Assembly: GCF_900698985.1 (NCBI RefSeq)
Contig: NZ_LR217730.1
Span: 372,001-436,000, forward strand
DNA length: 64,000 bases
Direction of reading: 5' to 3'
Source of the DNA: Erwinia_E haradaeae_B
GTDB lineage: Bacteria; Pseudomonadota; Gammaproteobacteria; Enterobacterales; Enterobacteriaceae
Under the pieces are notes generated by a model, which was not told where the DNA came from, made no database searches, and was given only the letters and a program-made list of their open reading frames with translations. Of this stretch, positions 31,601 through 41,922 are shown in pieces. Each line of letters starts with the position of its first letter. Position 1 is the stretch's first letter. A program made the position numbers and the translations under genes.

Positions 31601-32562
31601 ATTATTCTGGAGTGCTAATATCTGGTAGATTATAATGAGTGTAAGATCCAAATAAGAGAAAGAATCTATCAATGTAGACCTATATGTGTTATATCTTTTG
31701 CATAGAGATAAAATGGATTATTTATATATCGTTAGAGAGTATAATATATATGATGTTACCATTAGGTTATAAAACTTAAAAGATAACTTATCAGTATAGA
31801 ATGATGTCTTCTTAATATTTTCGTTTCTAATGGAATATTGTATGAGTCAAATTAGTATTTAGATAGAATTCCTCACTTAGATTTTCTAGAAAGTAGCATA
31901 GATCACATGAACAGATCTTTATTATTTCAGGTTACAACTACAATTAAGTAATATTTTTAAGTGATATTTTTTATAACTTAAAGTATAATAATAATTTTGT
32001 GTTTTTAATATATAAAATGATTTAAATATCTAACTTAATATGATTATGATAATTTAATTTAAAAATCTAAAAAAACTAAAAGGTTTTTAATTACTATTAG
32101 TTATATAATCTTAATATGTATTTCTATTGTCTTTGTTATTAAGAAATAACTACATATATTTTGATTTATTACTCTCTAATATAGCATGCAGATATTTTTA
32201 TTTTCTGTGATAGATTGAATATGGTATGAGGTACGGCATCAAGCATTCGAGCGTTAGGGAGATAAAAAGATCGTAAATTAGCAAAGATAAGACATTTAAG
32301 ATGATTCAATTAGATGATACCGCATGAAGGGAGTACTGTAGTGTAATCTACACTATGATAATGTAGTTATTTAGCATAATGTATGAGAGTATGATAATGC
32401 TTTTTCTACATCTAAATAATAAGTATTTTTTTATAATGGCATTTTATTTCTTAACATATAAGTTTTATATGCCCATTCGTAGAGTAAATATAGTTTAGCC
32501 TCATATCAAGTCTTAACCGTTGCCTCGTTGCCACGTTGAATAAATAATTAGCCGAGATATTT

Positions 32563-33936
32563 ATGTTCGACCATTCTATAAGCGTAGTAATTCTTGCTGC
32601 TGGCAAAGGTACTCGCATGCACTCTCAGATACCAAAAGTGCTGCATTTGCTTGCAGGTAAACCTATTGTTCAGTACGTTATAGATAGTGCTAAAGCAATT
32701 AATGCAAGAAACATTCATCTAGTTTACGGCTATGGCGGTGATCTTCTAAAAACCACTCTCAAAGATGAATCTTTAAATTGGATTTTTCAAGAAGAACAAC
32801 TTGGTACGGGTCACGCCATGCAGAAATCTTCATCATATTTTGATGATAATGAAGATATTTTAATGTTATATGGTGATGTTCCTTTAATTTCAAGTGCAAC
32901 ATTATGCCGTCTTCAGATGGCAAAGATAGAAGGTGGTATCGCTTTACTTACGCGAAAATTGGATAACCCAACTGGTTATGGTCGCATTCTCCGTAAAAAG
33001 GGGAGAGTAGTTGGAATTATCGAACAACAAGACGCCACACCAGAACAACTACAAATCAATGAGATCAATACAGGTATTCTTTTGGCCGGTGGTGCAGATT
33101 TAAAGCGTTGGTTAAGTCAGCTTACCAGCCACAAAGCAATTGGTGAATATTATATCACTGATATTATTGCAATAGCTCACAAGCAAGGCTGTCCTATTAT
33201 TTCGGTGCATCCTGTAAGCAATATTGAGGCAGGTGGTGTAAACACCCACCTTCAGCTTGCTCAGTTAGAGCGTCTCTATCAAATTGAACAGGCAAAACAA
33301 TTGCTTTTAGAAGGTGTTACGTTGCAAGACCTTAATCGTTTCGATTTACGTGGTATCTTAAAACATGGTTGTGATATGGTTATTGATTCTAATGTAATCA
33401 TTGAAGGGAATGTAGTTGTTGGCAACGGAGTTACTATTGGTACTGGATGTTTAATTAAAAATAGTATTATATCTGATAATAGCGTGATTTATCCTTATAG
33501 TGTTATTGAAGATTCTTACTTAGGGCCGAGGTCTGTCATTGGGCCATTTGCTCATTTACGTCCAGGGAGTAAATTAGAAGAGGGTTCTTATGTTGGTAAT
33601 TTTGTAGAATTGAAAAATTCACATCTCGGGATAGGTTCAAAAGCAGGGCATCTAAGTTATATTGGTGACGCAGAGATCGGGAAAAATGTTAATATTGGAG
33701 CAGGAACCATTACTTGTAACTATGATGGCGTAAAAAAATCAAAGACTATAATCGGTGATGATGTTTTTATTGGTTCCGGGGCTCATTTTATAGCTCCGGT
33801 TCAAGTATCATCTGGTGTTACTATTGCTGCTGGTACTACTATTATAAGAGATATTCCTGATATTGGGTTGGTGTATGATCAAAAAAAACAGATCTTTAAT
33901 TCTAATTGGAATCGGTTGAAGAAAAAAGAAGAATAA
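32563..33936 (+). CDS. glmU: Bifunctional GlmU: GlcN-1-P acetyltransferase / GlcNAc-1-P uridyltransferase
   Basis: GlmU makes UDP-GlcNAc, the precursor of peptidoglycan and lipid A. The 457-residue protein (E. coli 456) has the N-terminal uridyltransferase signature LAAGKGTRM at residues 11-19, GTGHAMQ and YGDVPLI. From about residue 250 comes a left-handed beta-helix acetyltransferase domain with hexapeptide repeats, including IGPFAHLRPGS, the catalytic His in AGHLSYIGDAEIG, and NYDG. The gene opens the region right of the large desert and is followed by glmS after 154 bases, as in E. coli. Intact glmU, glmS and mrdA suggest that wall synthesis is at least partly kept despite the loss of rodA. 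Confidence 0.97.
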   Translation: MFDHSISVVILAAGKGTRMHSQIPKVLHLLAGKPIVQYVIDSAKAINARNIHLVYGYGGDLLKTTLKDESLNWIFQEEQLGTGHAMQKSSSYFDDNEDILMLYGDVPLISSATLCRLQMAKIEGGIALLTRKLDNPTGYGRILRKKGRVVGIIEQQDATPEQLQINEINTGILLAGGADLKRWLSQLTSHKAIGEYYITDIIAIAHKQGCPIISVHPVSNIEAGGVNTHLQLAQLERLYQIEQAKQLLLEGVTLQDLNRFDLRGILKHGCDMVIDSNVIIEGNVVVGNGVTIGTGCLIKNSIISDNSVIYPYSVIEDSYLGPRSVIGPFAHLRPGSKLEEGSYVGNFVELKNSHLGIGSKAGHLSYIGDAEIGKNVNIGAGTITCNYDGVKKSKTIIGDDVFIGSGAHFIAPVQVSSGVTIAAGTTIIRDIPDIGLVYDQKKQIFNSNWNRLKKKEE

Positions 33937-34090
33937 TTTTAAAATTGCGCGTTTTATATTTAGAGAATCTCTGCTAAATATATTAAAATCACAATCATCT
34001 ATTATAATATTGAGGGCGCAATTATATTTTCTGAGAATATCAGGTTAAAAGTATCTGATTACTTCATAATACTATCAGGAATTCATAACT

Positions 34091-35920
34091 ATGTGTGGAA
34101 TTATTGGTGCCGTTTCCCAGCGAGATATTGCAAAAATTCTTCTTGAAGGGCTTCGTTATCTTGAATATCGTGGTTATGATTCTGCTGGTCTCATGGTAGT
34201 TAATTCTACCGGAAAAGCAAACCGTTTGCGCTGTGTTGGAAAAGTGAACAATCTAGTCTGTGCAGCAGAACACGCTGTACTTTTAGGGGAAACTGGTATT
34301 GCGCATACACGCTGGGCTACGCATGGAAAACCAGAAGAAAGTAATGCTCACCCACATATCTCGACTAATATTGCAGTAGTGCATAATGGCATTATTGAGA
34401 ATTATGAGCTATTACGTGACCAATTACGGAATCGGGGTTATACTTTTTTTTCAGAGACGGACACGGAAGTAGTAGCTCATTTAGTACACTGGGAGCAACA
34501 AAGGGGAGGTTCATTACTTACAGTAGTACAGCGTATTATCCCAGATCTTTGTGGTACTTATGGGATGGTAATATTGGATACTTACTCTCCTGATAGATTA
34601 ATTGCTGTTCGTTCTGGCAGTCCTTTAGTGATTGGTTGCGGTATCGATGAAAATTTTATTGTTTCGGACCCTATGGCATTACTATCAGTGACACGTCGCT
34701 TTATATATCTAGAAGAAGGAGATATTGCGCAAATTAGCTCTTATGGTATTGAGATTATGGATCGCTGTAATAATATTGTACAGCGTTGCGAAATAGAATT
34801 AGATACACATTATGATGCAGGAAATAAAGGTTTATATAGTCATTATATGCAAAAAGAGATTTATGAACAACCTTTGGTGCTGATAAATACGCTCAGTGGT
34901 CGTTATAATAATAGTTTAGTTGAGCTTTCGGAGTTTAATGACCAGACTTATTCTCTTTTAAAACAAGTCGAGCATATACAGATTGTAGCATGCGGTACCT
35001 CTTATCACGCTGGCATGGTTGCTCGTTATTGGTTTGAGTCGCTAGCTAATATGCCTTGTGATGTTGAAATTGCTTCTGAATTTCGTTATCGAAGATCAGT
35101 AGTACGCAAAAATAGTCTATTTATTACTTTATCTCAGTCTGGGGAGACGGCTGATACGTTAGCGGCATTACGTTTATCTAAGAATTTAGGATATCTAGGA
35201 TCTCTATCTATCTGCAATGTCTCTTCTTCTTCTTTAATACGTGAATCTGATTTTTCGCTCATGACGAAAGCGGGAATAGAAGTTGGGGTAGCATCCACTA
35301 AATCTTTTACTACTCAATTAGCTGTTTTGTTGATTTTAGTGGCAAAAATTAGTAGTCTAAAAGGTACGACTTCAAAAGTAGAGAAAGAGATTGTTAATGC
35401 TCTACAGATACTACCAGGTTGCATTGAAGAGGTATTATTGCAAGATAAACTCATTTCTAAATTAGCGCAGAATTTTTCTAATAAAAATCATGCTTTATTT
35501 CTTGGGCGAGGAGAGCAGTATCCAATAGCTATGGAGGGGGCTCTAAAACTAAAAGAAATCTCTTATATTCATGCTGAAGCTTATGCCGCCGGTGAATTAA
35601 AACACGGGCCATTGGCATTAATTGATTCTGAGATGCCTGTAATTGTAGTGGCGCCACAGAATTCACTATTAGATAAATTAAAATCTAATATTGAAGAGGT
35701 GCGTGCTAGAGGCGGTCTTCTGTATATTTTTACCAATTCTATCTCTAGTTTTTCAGGTAGCCATAACATACATATTATTCCTTTACCTCATATTCCAGTA
35801 GTACTTGAACCTATTGTCTATATTGTACCATTACAGTTGTTAAGTTATTATATTGCTCTCATGCGAGGCACTGATTTAGATAAGCCGCGTAACTTAGCAA
35901 AATCAGTAACGGTAGAATAA
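34091..35920 (+). CDS. glmS: Glutamine-fructose-6-phosphate aminotransferase
   Basis: GlmS converts fructose 6-phosphate and glutamine to glucosamine 6-phosphate, the entry to aminosugar synthesis. It has 609 residues, as in E. coli. The N-terminal nucleophile Cys (MCGIIGA) and HTRWATHG belong to the glutaminase domain. Two SIS sugar-isomerase domains follow from about residue 245, with CGTSYHAG, SQSGETADT and HGPLALI, and the C-terminus DKPRNLAKSVTVE is conserved. AGGAA precedes the ATG. In E. coli glmS expression is controlled by the small RNAs GlmY and GlmZ; neither can be assessed here. A candidate terminator lies at 36063-36094. Confidence 0.97.
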   Translation: MCGIIGAVSQRDIAKILLEGLRYLEYRGYDSAGLMVVNSTGKANRLRCVGKVNNLVCAAEHAVLLGETGIAHTRWATHGKPEESNAHPHISTNIAVVHNGIIENYELLRDQLRNRGYTFFSETDTEVVAHLVHWEQQRGGSLLTVVQRIIPDLCGTYGMVILDTYSPDRLIAVRSGSPLVIGCGIDENFIVSDPMALLSVTRRFIYLEEGDIAQISSYGIEIMDRCNNIVQRCEIELDTHYDAGNKGLYSHYMQKEIYEQPLVLINTLSGRYNNSLVELSEFNDQTYSLLKQVEHIQIVACGTSYHAGMVARYWFESLANMPCDVEIASEFRYRRSVVRKNSLFITLSQSGETADTLAALRLSKNLGYLGSLSICNVSSSSLIRESDFSLMTKAGIEVGVASTKSFTTQLAVLLILVAKISSLKGTTSKVEKEIVNALQILPGCIEEVLLQDKLISKLAQNFSNKNHALFLGRGEQYPIAMEGALKLKEISYIHAEAYAAGELKHGPLALIDSEMPVIVVAPQNSLLDKLKSNIEEVRARGGLLYIFTNSISSFSGSHNIHIIPLPHIPVVLEPIVYIVPLQLLSYYIALMRGTDLDKPRNLAKSVTVE

Positions 35921-36062
35921 TGTTTTCTCTTTTTTAAACATCAAAACAACATAATAGTATCAAGAGATCATAAGTCGATGCTCATAAGTTAAAATAGTGA
36001 GCTTGTGTATCATTTTAAGTATTTTAATTTATTTTCTGTATAGATATAATATAGTTATATTG

Positions 36063-36094
36063 ATGATAGTTATTCTAAATACCTATCATTTTTT
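36063..36094 (+). terminator. Candidate terminator of glmUS
   Basis: ATGATAG (36063-36069) and CTATCAT (36083-36089) form a 7-bp stem with a 13-base loop, followed by a T-run on the plus strand. The right arm lies inside the last codons of the convergent fumC gene. No T-run exists on the minus strand, so it would serve glmS only. Confidence 0.45.
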
Positions 36095-37463
36095 CAGGTT
36101 TAACCCAGGTATCAAATTGAGCTTCTGTTACAAAGCCAAGTTGTACTGCAGATTCTTTTAGTGTTAACCCTTCTTTATTAGCTTTTTGAGCAATTTTAGC
36201 TGATTTATCATAACCGATATGCGAACTAAGAGCTGTGACGAGCATTAATGACTCATCAAGTAATTTACTAATGCGATGATGATTGGGTTGGATACCTAAT
36301 GCGCAATGCCGATTTAAACTATTTATTCCATCAGATAATATGCGTAAGGACTGTAAAAGATTATATATTACCATAGGTCTATACACATTTAATTCAAAGT
36401 TACCGGATGCTCCACCTATGTTAATTGCTACGTCATTTCCTATTACTTGGCAGCATATCATGGTTACCGCTTCACATTGAGTAGGATTTGTCTTACCTGG
36501 CATAATGGAGCTTCCAGGTTCATTTCCAGGAATATTAATCTCACCAATACCACATCTTGGACCAGAAGATAACCATCGAATATCGTTAGAAATTTTCATT
36601 AGAGCAGCTGATAGACTTTTTAGGGCGCCATGAGCATGGACTATAGCATCACAAGTTGCTAATGCCTCAAACTTATTCGGCGCTGTAACAAATTTTGTTT
36701 TGGTTAGCGCGACAATTTCATTGACCATACGGCAGGCATATTCAGGATGAGCATTTAGACCGTTACCTACAGCTGTGCCTCCTATCGCCAGTTCTGATAA
36801 ATGTGGTATGCTTTTTTGAATATGGACCAGATTGTGTTGAAGCATTGATGTCCAACCTGAGATCTCTTGCCCAAGAGTTAATGGGGTGGCATCTTGTAAA
36901 TGAGTACGACCAATTTTTACAATATCTTTAAAGGCTTTAGATTTATGATATAGTGTCGTATGGAGCGCTTTTATGGCTGGTATTAGATTTTTTTTTATTG
37001 CTAAGACCGCTGAAATATGCATGGCGGTCGGAAAGACATCATTAGAGCTCTGACTGTGATTGACTTCATCATTTGGATGAATCAATCGAGACATTCCACG
37101 CTCTCCTCCAAGAAGTTCACTGGCACGATTAGCAAGTACTTCATTCATGTTCATATTTGTTTGCGTGCCAGATCCGGTTTGCCAAACAGAGAGTGGGAAC
37201 TCCTGATAATGTTTTTTGGCTAGTACTTCATCAGCTGCTAATATAATAGCTGCGGCGTGAGTAGACTTTATTAAACCGAGCTCTTGATTAACTTTTGCGG
37301 CTGCACGTTTAGTGAGTGCTATTGCATATACAAGCTCTTCTGGCATTGTTTCTGTGGAAATACAAAAATATTTTAAAGAACGCTGTGTTTGTGCACCCCA
37401 GAGCTGATTTATAGGAACCTCAATAGTACCCATAGAGTCCTGTTCAATGCGGGTTGTATACAT
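36075..37463 (-). CDS. fumC: Fumarate hydratase class II
   Basis: FumC is the iron-independent, oxygen-stable fumarase interconverting fumarate and malate. The 462 residues compare with 467 in E. coli. SGTQTNMNMNEV, SSNDVFPTAMH, GRTHLQDATPL (catalytic His) and the superfamily signature GSSIMPGKTNPTQ with the catalytic Ser are all present. AGGA lies 6 bases before the ATG. It is convergent with glmS, with its stop embedded in the candidate glmS terminator. Purine synthesis (PurB) and arginine synthesis release fumarate, so FumC may be kept for recycling as well as for the TCA cycle; this window alone cannot decide. Confidence 0.97.
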   Translation of the reverse strand: MYTTRIEQDSMGTIEVPINQLWGAQTQRSLKYFCISTETMPEELVYAIALTKRAAAKVNQELGLIKSTHAAAIILAADEVLAKKHYQEFPLSVWQTGSGTQTNMNMNEVLANRASELLGGERGMSRLIHPNDEVNHSQSSNDVFPTAMHISAVLAIKKNLIPAIKALHTTLYHKSKAFKDIVKIGRTHLQDATPLTLGQEISGWTSMLQHNLVHIQKSIPHLSELAIGGTAVGNGLNAHPEYACRMVNEIVALTKTKFVTAPNKFEALATCDAIVHAHGALKSLSAALMKISNDIRWLSSGPRCGIGEINIPGNEPGSSIMPGKTNPTQCEAVTMICCQVIGNDVAINIGGASGNFELNVYRPMVIYNLLQSLRILSDGINSLNRHCALGIQPNHHRISKLLDESLMLVTALSSHIGYDKSAKIAQKANKEGLTLKESAVQLGFVTEAQFDTWVKPEKMIGI

Positions 37464-39067
37464 TTTGATCCTCTATAGGAAAAATATAGTGATTGCGGTA
37501 GATAATTGGAAGTATATACATGATACGCTCACTAGATATTTATTACTTAGAATTAGTCTATTAGCATAATTAACATAATTAGCATAATTAACATGCTATG
37601 CTATATATTTATATATATGCTATGATCTAAAAATGATATATATCTTATGATACTTGTATTGTGTTCCTCTTTTTAGATAAGTATCAATTTATAGTAATTG
37701 CAATAAATACTAAGATGTATCTATATATTTATTATTTATTAGCTAATATTAATTCTTGTTGTTATGAAGAATTCATTTTTATAAAAATTTTATTTAATTA
37801 TAAATATATTATTATAGATTATCAATACAATAGAGATAGATTATATTAAAGATAATAAGCTTTAGTTTTTATTAATAATATTTAAATATATTATTATAAC
37901 GTTTAATCTAAACAATATAAATATTATAGAGGTTCTTATTAAAATATTTTCGATAGATTGTTATTTTTTAGTTCTGTCTAAATTGTTTATAATCTTCTAT
38001 TCAAGATGGTAAGATTAGTGCATTATTTTTATGAATTAGCTGCATTTCTTTTAGTTTTTACTTTTGAACTGTATTTAAGGAAAGATCGATCTATTCTTCT
38101 TGATTTTGTTTAGATAACATTTTTAAGAGCGCAAAATCACTAAAAATTTTATTAAAATATAAACCAATAACTAGCTGAATTCAAGTGGAATGATATAAAC
38201 AGTCTAAGGAGAAATATTATCTAGCAGAATACGTTTTAAACATGATAAGCTGAGTAAAATTTTATATTGACAGTTTTGGATAACTATACGTATACATAGT
38301 ATGTAATATTAAATATATTCTATTTATTAATATAATTTGTTAGCTAAGTGTAGATATTAAAGTCTAGGATCCATACATAATTTATCATGATATGATGATT
38401 ATATGTCGTTAGGTAATTTCTTTTAAATAGATTTATTGATTGCTAACTGTAAGAGATCTATATGATTATTTTTATGATTTATAAATATAATATCTCAAAT
38501 TTAGATCATATATAAGATATATGGAAGATATATTGTATTATAATATGAATATTTATTTTGTATTATAAAGTTTTCATGTTGCTTAAATGTTTTATTTACA
38601 CTTTTTTAGATATAATTAATTGTGTTTGAATGTGTATTTTTTAGAGAACAATTGTTTTTGAGTAAGAGGCATGAAAAAAATAGTTGATGTGTGTTATTGG
38701 AAATTCTATCTTAAAGTGGTGTACTTACATTCAACGTACTATAGAATATTGGAATAACTATTGTAAAAATTGTTCTATAATAATCTATGTTTTATAATAA
38801 TTATTTATGATGAAGTACTACACATTAAGTACTAGGCATAAGAATTAGACATTTATATTATATACTAAATATTAAATGAAGCTATGAGTGTAGTTCTGAT
38901 TAAAATTAGTATGATATGGTTAATACTTTTCATTTTAATTGATTAATTTTAACTGATGAGGTGCATAACGTATAATTAGTAGAATTAACACTGCTTATAA
39001 AGATTACTGTAACTGTTAATTAGATATTTTACCTTTGAGTGATCACAATTTTCTTTAGGAGTTGATT
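37464..39067. other. Gene-less stretch between divergent fumC and the peroxiredoxin gene
   Basis: About 1.6 kb with no supported gene. A small frame at 37661-37849 has no recognisable motif and a skewed AT-driven composition, so I do not call it. An 18-bp tandem duplication lies at 37560-37594, about 100 bases upstream of the fumC start. Confidence 0.55.
37560..37594. repeat. 18-bp tandem duplication upstream of fumC
   Basis: The unit ATTAGCATAATTAACATA (37560-37577) is followed by a second copy lacking only its final base match (37578-37594). Each unit is itself a near-duplicate of a 9-mer (ATTAGCATA / ATTAACATA). It lies in the 5' region of the leftward fumC gene. Confidence 0.88.
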
Positions 39068-39670
39068 ATGATTTTAGTAACACATCCAGCCCCTGATTTT
39101 ACTGCTGCTGCTGTTTTAGGAAACGGTAATATTATAGAAAGATTTAATTTTATCGAATACATTAATGGAAAAATGTGTGTACTTTTCTTTTGGCCAATGG
39201 ATTTTACGTTTGTATGTCCATCTGAGCTTATTGCATTTAATAAAAGATATTCAGAATTTCAGAAACGTGATGTAGAGGTTGTTGGTGTATCTTCTGACTC
39301 ACACTTTGTTCATAGCGCATGGCGTAAAACACCAATTAATCGTGGCGGAGTTGGTGATATTCAGTATATTATGGTTTCTGATATCAAACGTGAAATCCAA
39401 AAATCTTGGGGTATTGAGCATCCTAAAATCGGTGTAGCATTACGCGCCTCTTTCTTAATTGACCAGGTTGGTATAGTTCGACATCAAGTGGTCAATGATC
39501 TACCATTAGGTCGTAATATTAATGAAATGTTACGTATGGTTGATGCACTTCATTTTCATGAAAAGTATGGAGAAGTATGCCCAGCGCAATGGGAAAAAGG
39601 TAAAGAGGGTATTATAGCTTCACCTGATGGAATTTCTCAATATTTAACTAAAAATATAGATCAATTATAA
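39068..39670 (+). CDS. Typical 2-Cys peroxiredoxin (AhpC/TSA family)
   Basis: This is a cytoplasmic thiol peroxidase that reduces H2O2 and organic peroxides. The 200-residue protein has the peroxidatic Cys in DFTFVCPSE and the resolving Cys in GEVCPAQW, with the active-site Arg in IRHQVVNDLP-type sequence near residue 127. It is closer to the Prx1-type protein annotated ahpC or tsaA in Buchnera and yersiniae than to E. coli AhpC. Its reducing partner, likely thioredoxin, is not in this window. I chose the ATG at 39068 because GGAG stands 8 bases upstream; a TTG at 39062 is in frame. The hairpin at 39845-39882 is its likely terminator. Confidence 0.93.
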   Translation: MILVTHPAPDFTAAAVLGNGNIIERFNFIEYINGKMCVLFFWPMDFTFVCPSELIAFNKRYSEFQKRDVEVVGVSSDSHFVHSAWRKTPINRGGVGDIQYIMVSDIKREIQKSWGIEHPKIGVALRASFLIDQVGIVRHQVVNDLPLGRNINEMLRMVDALHFHEKYGEVCPAQWEKGKEGIIASPDGISQYLTKNIDQL

Positions 39671-40038
39671 TGAATGTATAAGCTTGTAAATAAAGCGACA
39701 CAAATACTGATATATTCATAATTATAGTATTTTTTTCTGATAGAAAGTTAATTTTTAGGTGAAACTTGAGCATTGGGAGTGTTTTATTGCTAATTCTTAA
39801 TACTTATAGCTGATGATTTTCTATTTTTTATTATGTAATCCTGAAAGTTACTAGCCTTAGTGTTAATAAAAGCTAGTAACTTATTTGATATTTTTTAATT
39901 AATTTAAATTTCATTTTACCTAAAAAGATCATAAAATAAAAATTTTTATCTTGTTTGAGGTTAGCAATAAGATAATAGTCTGTTAGGTTTCTATAAAATG
40001 ATCACTCTCTCTCTTTTTCTGCATTATTTGAGATAATT
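39671..40038. other. Spacer between peroxiredoxin gene and ribF
   Basis: It holds the strong hairpin described separately. In E. coli rpsT is divergent from ribF; no S20 frame is present here. Confidence 0.55.
39845..39882 (+). terminator. Strong hairpin downstream of peroxiredoxin gene
   Basis: AAGTTACTAGC and GCTAGTAACTT form a perfect 11-bp stem with a 16-base loop. A T-rich segment (ATTTGATATTTTTT) follows on the plus strand. It lies 175 bases after the stop. A stem this exact in eroded DNA suggests selection; an alternative is the former rpsT terminator, since rpsT lies near ribF in E. coli. Confidence 0.6.
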
Positions 40039-40962
40039 ATGCGGTTGATACGTGGTATACATAATTTAAGGGCAGGAGATCGTGGTTGTGCATTAACTAT
40101 TGGTAACTTTGATGGTGTACATCGAGGACATCAGGCGTTACTGGCGCAGTTGTGTAGAAAAGGGCGTCAATGTAATGTTCCAGTAATGGTTATGTTGTTT
40201 GAGCCTCATCCATTAGAAAGATTGTCTCTGGAGTCAGCACCTCCGCGTTTAACTAGATTACATGAAAAGTTGTATTATCTGAAACATTCTGGAGTAAACT
40301 TAGTATTATGTGCTCGTTTTAGTCGTGATTTTGCTTTACAAAGTGCGCATAATTTTATTATTGATTTATTAATAAATAAGTTAGGTATAACATTGCTAGC
40401 AGTAGGGGATGATTTTCGCTTTGGGTCAGGTAGAAGTGGTGATTTTTTTTTATTGCAAAATGCTTCTATACGTTATGGTTTTCAAATTCTTGGCGCCAAA
40501 ACGTTATTAAATAATGAACAACGGATAAGTAGTACTGCAATACGTCAGGCATTAGCTACTAATAACTTATCTTTAGCTACAATATTACTAGGGCGCCCAT
40601 TTAGTATATGTGGAAGAGTGGTACGTGGAGATGCATTTGGTCGTATCCTTGGGTTTCCTACTGCTAATATACCATTATTGCATACTGTAGCACCGATAAC
40701 GGGAGTGTATATTGTATGTGTCAAAACATTGAACCATCAAGTTTTTCATGGTGTAGCAAATATTGGAAGGCGCCCAACATTAGCGCGACCGTATACACAA
40801 TTAGAAGTGCATATATTAGATGCATCTATTGATCTGTATAGTCAATATATTGAGGTAATTTTTCTTTATAAAATAAGAGATGAAAAGCGTTTTAATTCTT
40901 TGTCTGCGTTAAAAAAACAAATTAAAAATGATGTAATAGTTGCTAGAAACTTTTTTGATTAG
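40039..40962 (+). CDS. ribF: Bifunctional riboflavin kinase / FAD synthetase
   Basis: RibF phosphorylates riboflavin to FMN and adenylates FMN to FAD. The 307-residue protein (E. coli 313) has the N-terminal FAD-synthetase nucleotidyltransferase motif TIGNFDGVHRGH at about residues 20-31, VGDDFRFG, and ISSTAIRQAL. The C-terminal riboflavin kinase domain has GRVVRGDAFGR, GFPTANI and GVANIGRRPT. A T9 run (40443-40451) lies inside the gene in frame. In E. coli ileS and lspA follow directly; here eroded DNA follows. It would supply FMN to UbiX and FAD to other flavoenzymes. Confidence 0.96.
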   Translation: MRLIRGIHNLRAGDRGCALTIGNFDGVHRGHQALLAQLCRKGRQCNVPVMVMLFEPHPLERLSLESAPPRLTRLHEKLYYLKHSGVNLVLCARFSRDFALQSAHNFIIDLLINKLGITLLAVGDDFRFGSGRSGDFFLLQNASIRYGFQILGAKTLLNNEQRISSTAIRQALATNNLSLATILLGRPFSICGRVVRGDAFGRILGFPTANIPLLHTVAPITGVYIVCVKTLNHQVFHGVANIGRRPTLARPYTQLEVHILDASIDLYSQYIEVIFLYKIRDEKRFNSLSALKKQIKNDVIVARNFFD

Positions 40963-41922
40963 AAGTGGCTTATATTTATCATAATCGCGTTATATAGAAT
41001 TTTTTATATAATCATCATGAATAAAGTAATCATTACTTACCTAAAAACGAGATCTTTATTAGTAAGATTTATAAGAATTGAGAAGCCTTTAGAAGGTTTG
41101 TGATACGGAATATATTTTTATATATAAAGCTATATAAAGCTATATAAATTATTAATTTATATAATTATCTAATAAAATTATTTATATATATAATATAGAT
41201 AAATATATATCTAGAACTTGTTTAACAAGTAGAAAGTCATGCGTACTTTAAATAAAATCTTATTGAATTTTAGTGTTAATGTGATCTTTGAATTAAATAA
41301 TATTAATCTTTTCCGTGAGTAGATTAAAAGCGGAATATAACTTTTTTAGTAAATTGTAGAATAAGGATTTGTAATATTTATCTGACTAGTAATCGTACAA
41401 TATCATTAAAAATTATTATATAATAATATTATCATTCTGAGAACATTAAAAAGGTTACTTCTATTTTAGACTATTACATTCTAGTAACCCTGAATCATAT
41501 CTTAATAATATAAAGTTTATAGAAAAGATTGATATGCATTATTAATGAAGATGTAATATTAAAAAATATTTTTATAAAGCTTTCAGTAAATAAAAATATT
41601 TTCAATAATTAAATGTTATATGTTAAAAACTAAATAGTGATTTAGAATTTATTCTATTTAATTTATGATAGTAATCATACTATAGCATTTTTAAAATAGT
41701 GTAAAATATTTTTTAGTATTGCATATTAAGATATGATTTAGTTAATTTTAAAAAATATATTTTTATAGACACTTAGTAAAGAAGTGTTATTTAGATTTTA
41801 TCTAAAGATGAAAAGTTGGTATGTGTATTGATTTAAAATTTATAAACGTCTCTGGTCTGTAATAGACCTTGAGTATTTTAGATATGTACATAGAGTTTAT
41901 GTGTTCCCACAAAGGATTCATT
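40963..41922. other. Gene-less stretch between ribF and tusD
   Basis: About 960 bases without a supportable gene; ileS and lspA, which follow ribF in E. coli, are not here. A 10-bp period repeat lies at 41121-41148. The promoter for tusDCB is expected in this region, but none is distinct. Confidence 0.55.
41121..41148. repeat. 10-bp tandem repeat, 2.8 copies
   Basis: TATATAAAGC occurs at 41121-41130 and 41131-41140, followed by TATATAAA (41141-41148). It lies in non-coding DNA and is a simple slippage product. Confidence 0.8.

Larger units (their letters stand above)
25328..32562. other. 7.2-kb gene desert between divergent pcnB and glmU
   Basis: No frame of useful length or recognisable motif was found on either strand; composition is dominated by A and T. 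It contains a probable tRNA fossil (26910-26985) and an 18-bp tandem duplication (28615-28650). In E. coli the atp operon, about 7 kb long, precedes glmU, so the desert may be the eroded atp locus. No ATP synthase P-loop sequence could be recognised, and only a very doubtful AtpC-like fragment is seen near 32250-32320. Confidence 0.65.

Noticed and set aside
32240..32330. AtpC-like fragment (KLAKIRHLR) upstream of glmU
   Set aside because: A short resemblance to the C-terminus of AtpC in one frame with stops; too weak to call a pseudogene without a search.
25328..32562. Possible replication origin in the desert
   Set aside because: No cluster of DnaA boxes was seen, and gene strands left of the desert do not show a clean switch.
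37661..37849. 62-codon frame upstream of the peroxiredoxin gene
   Set aside because: Composition is dominated by Ile, Tyr, Asn and Lys from AT-rich DNA, with no motif and no ribosome site.
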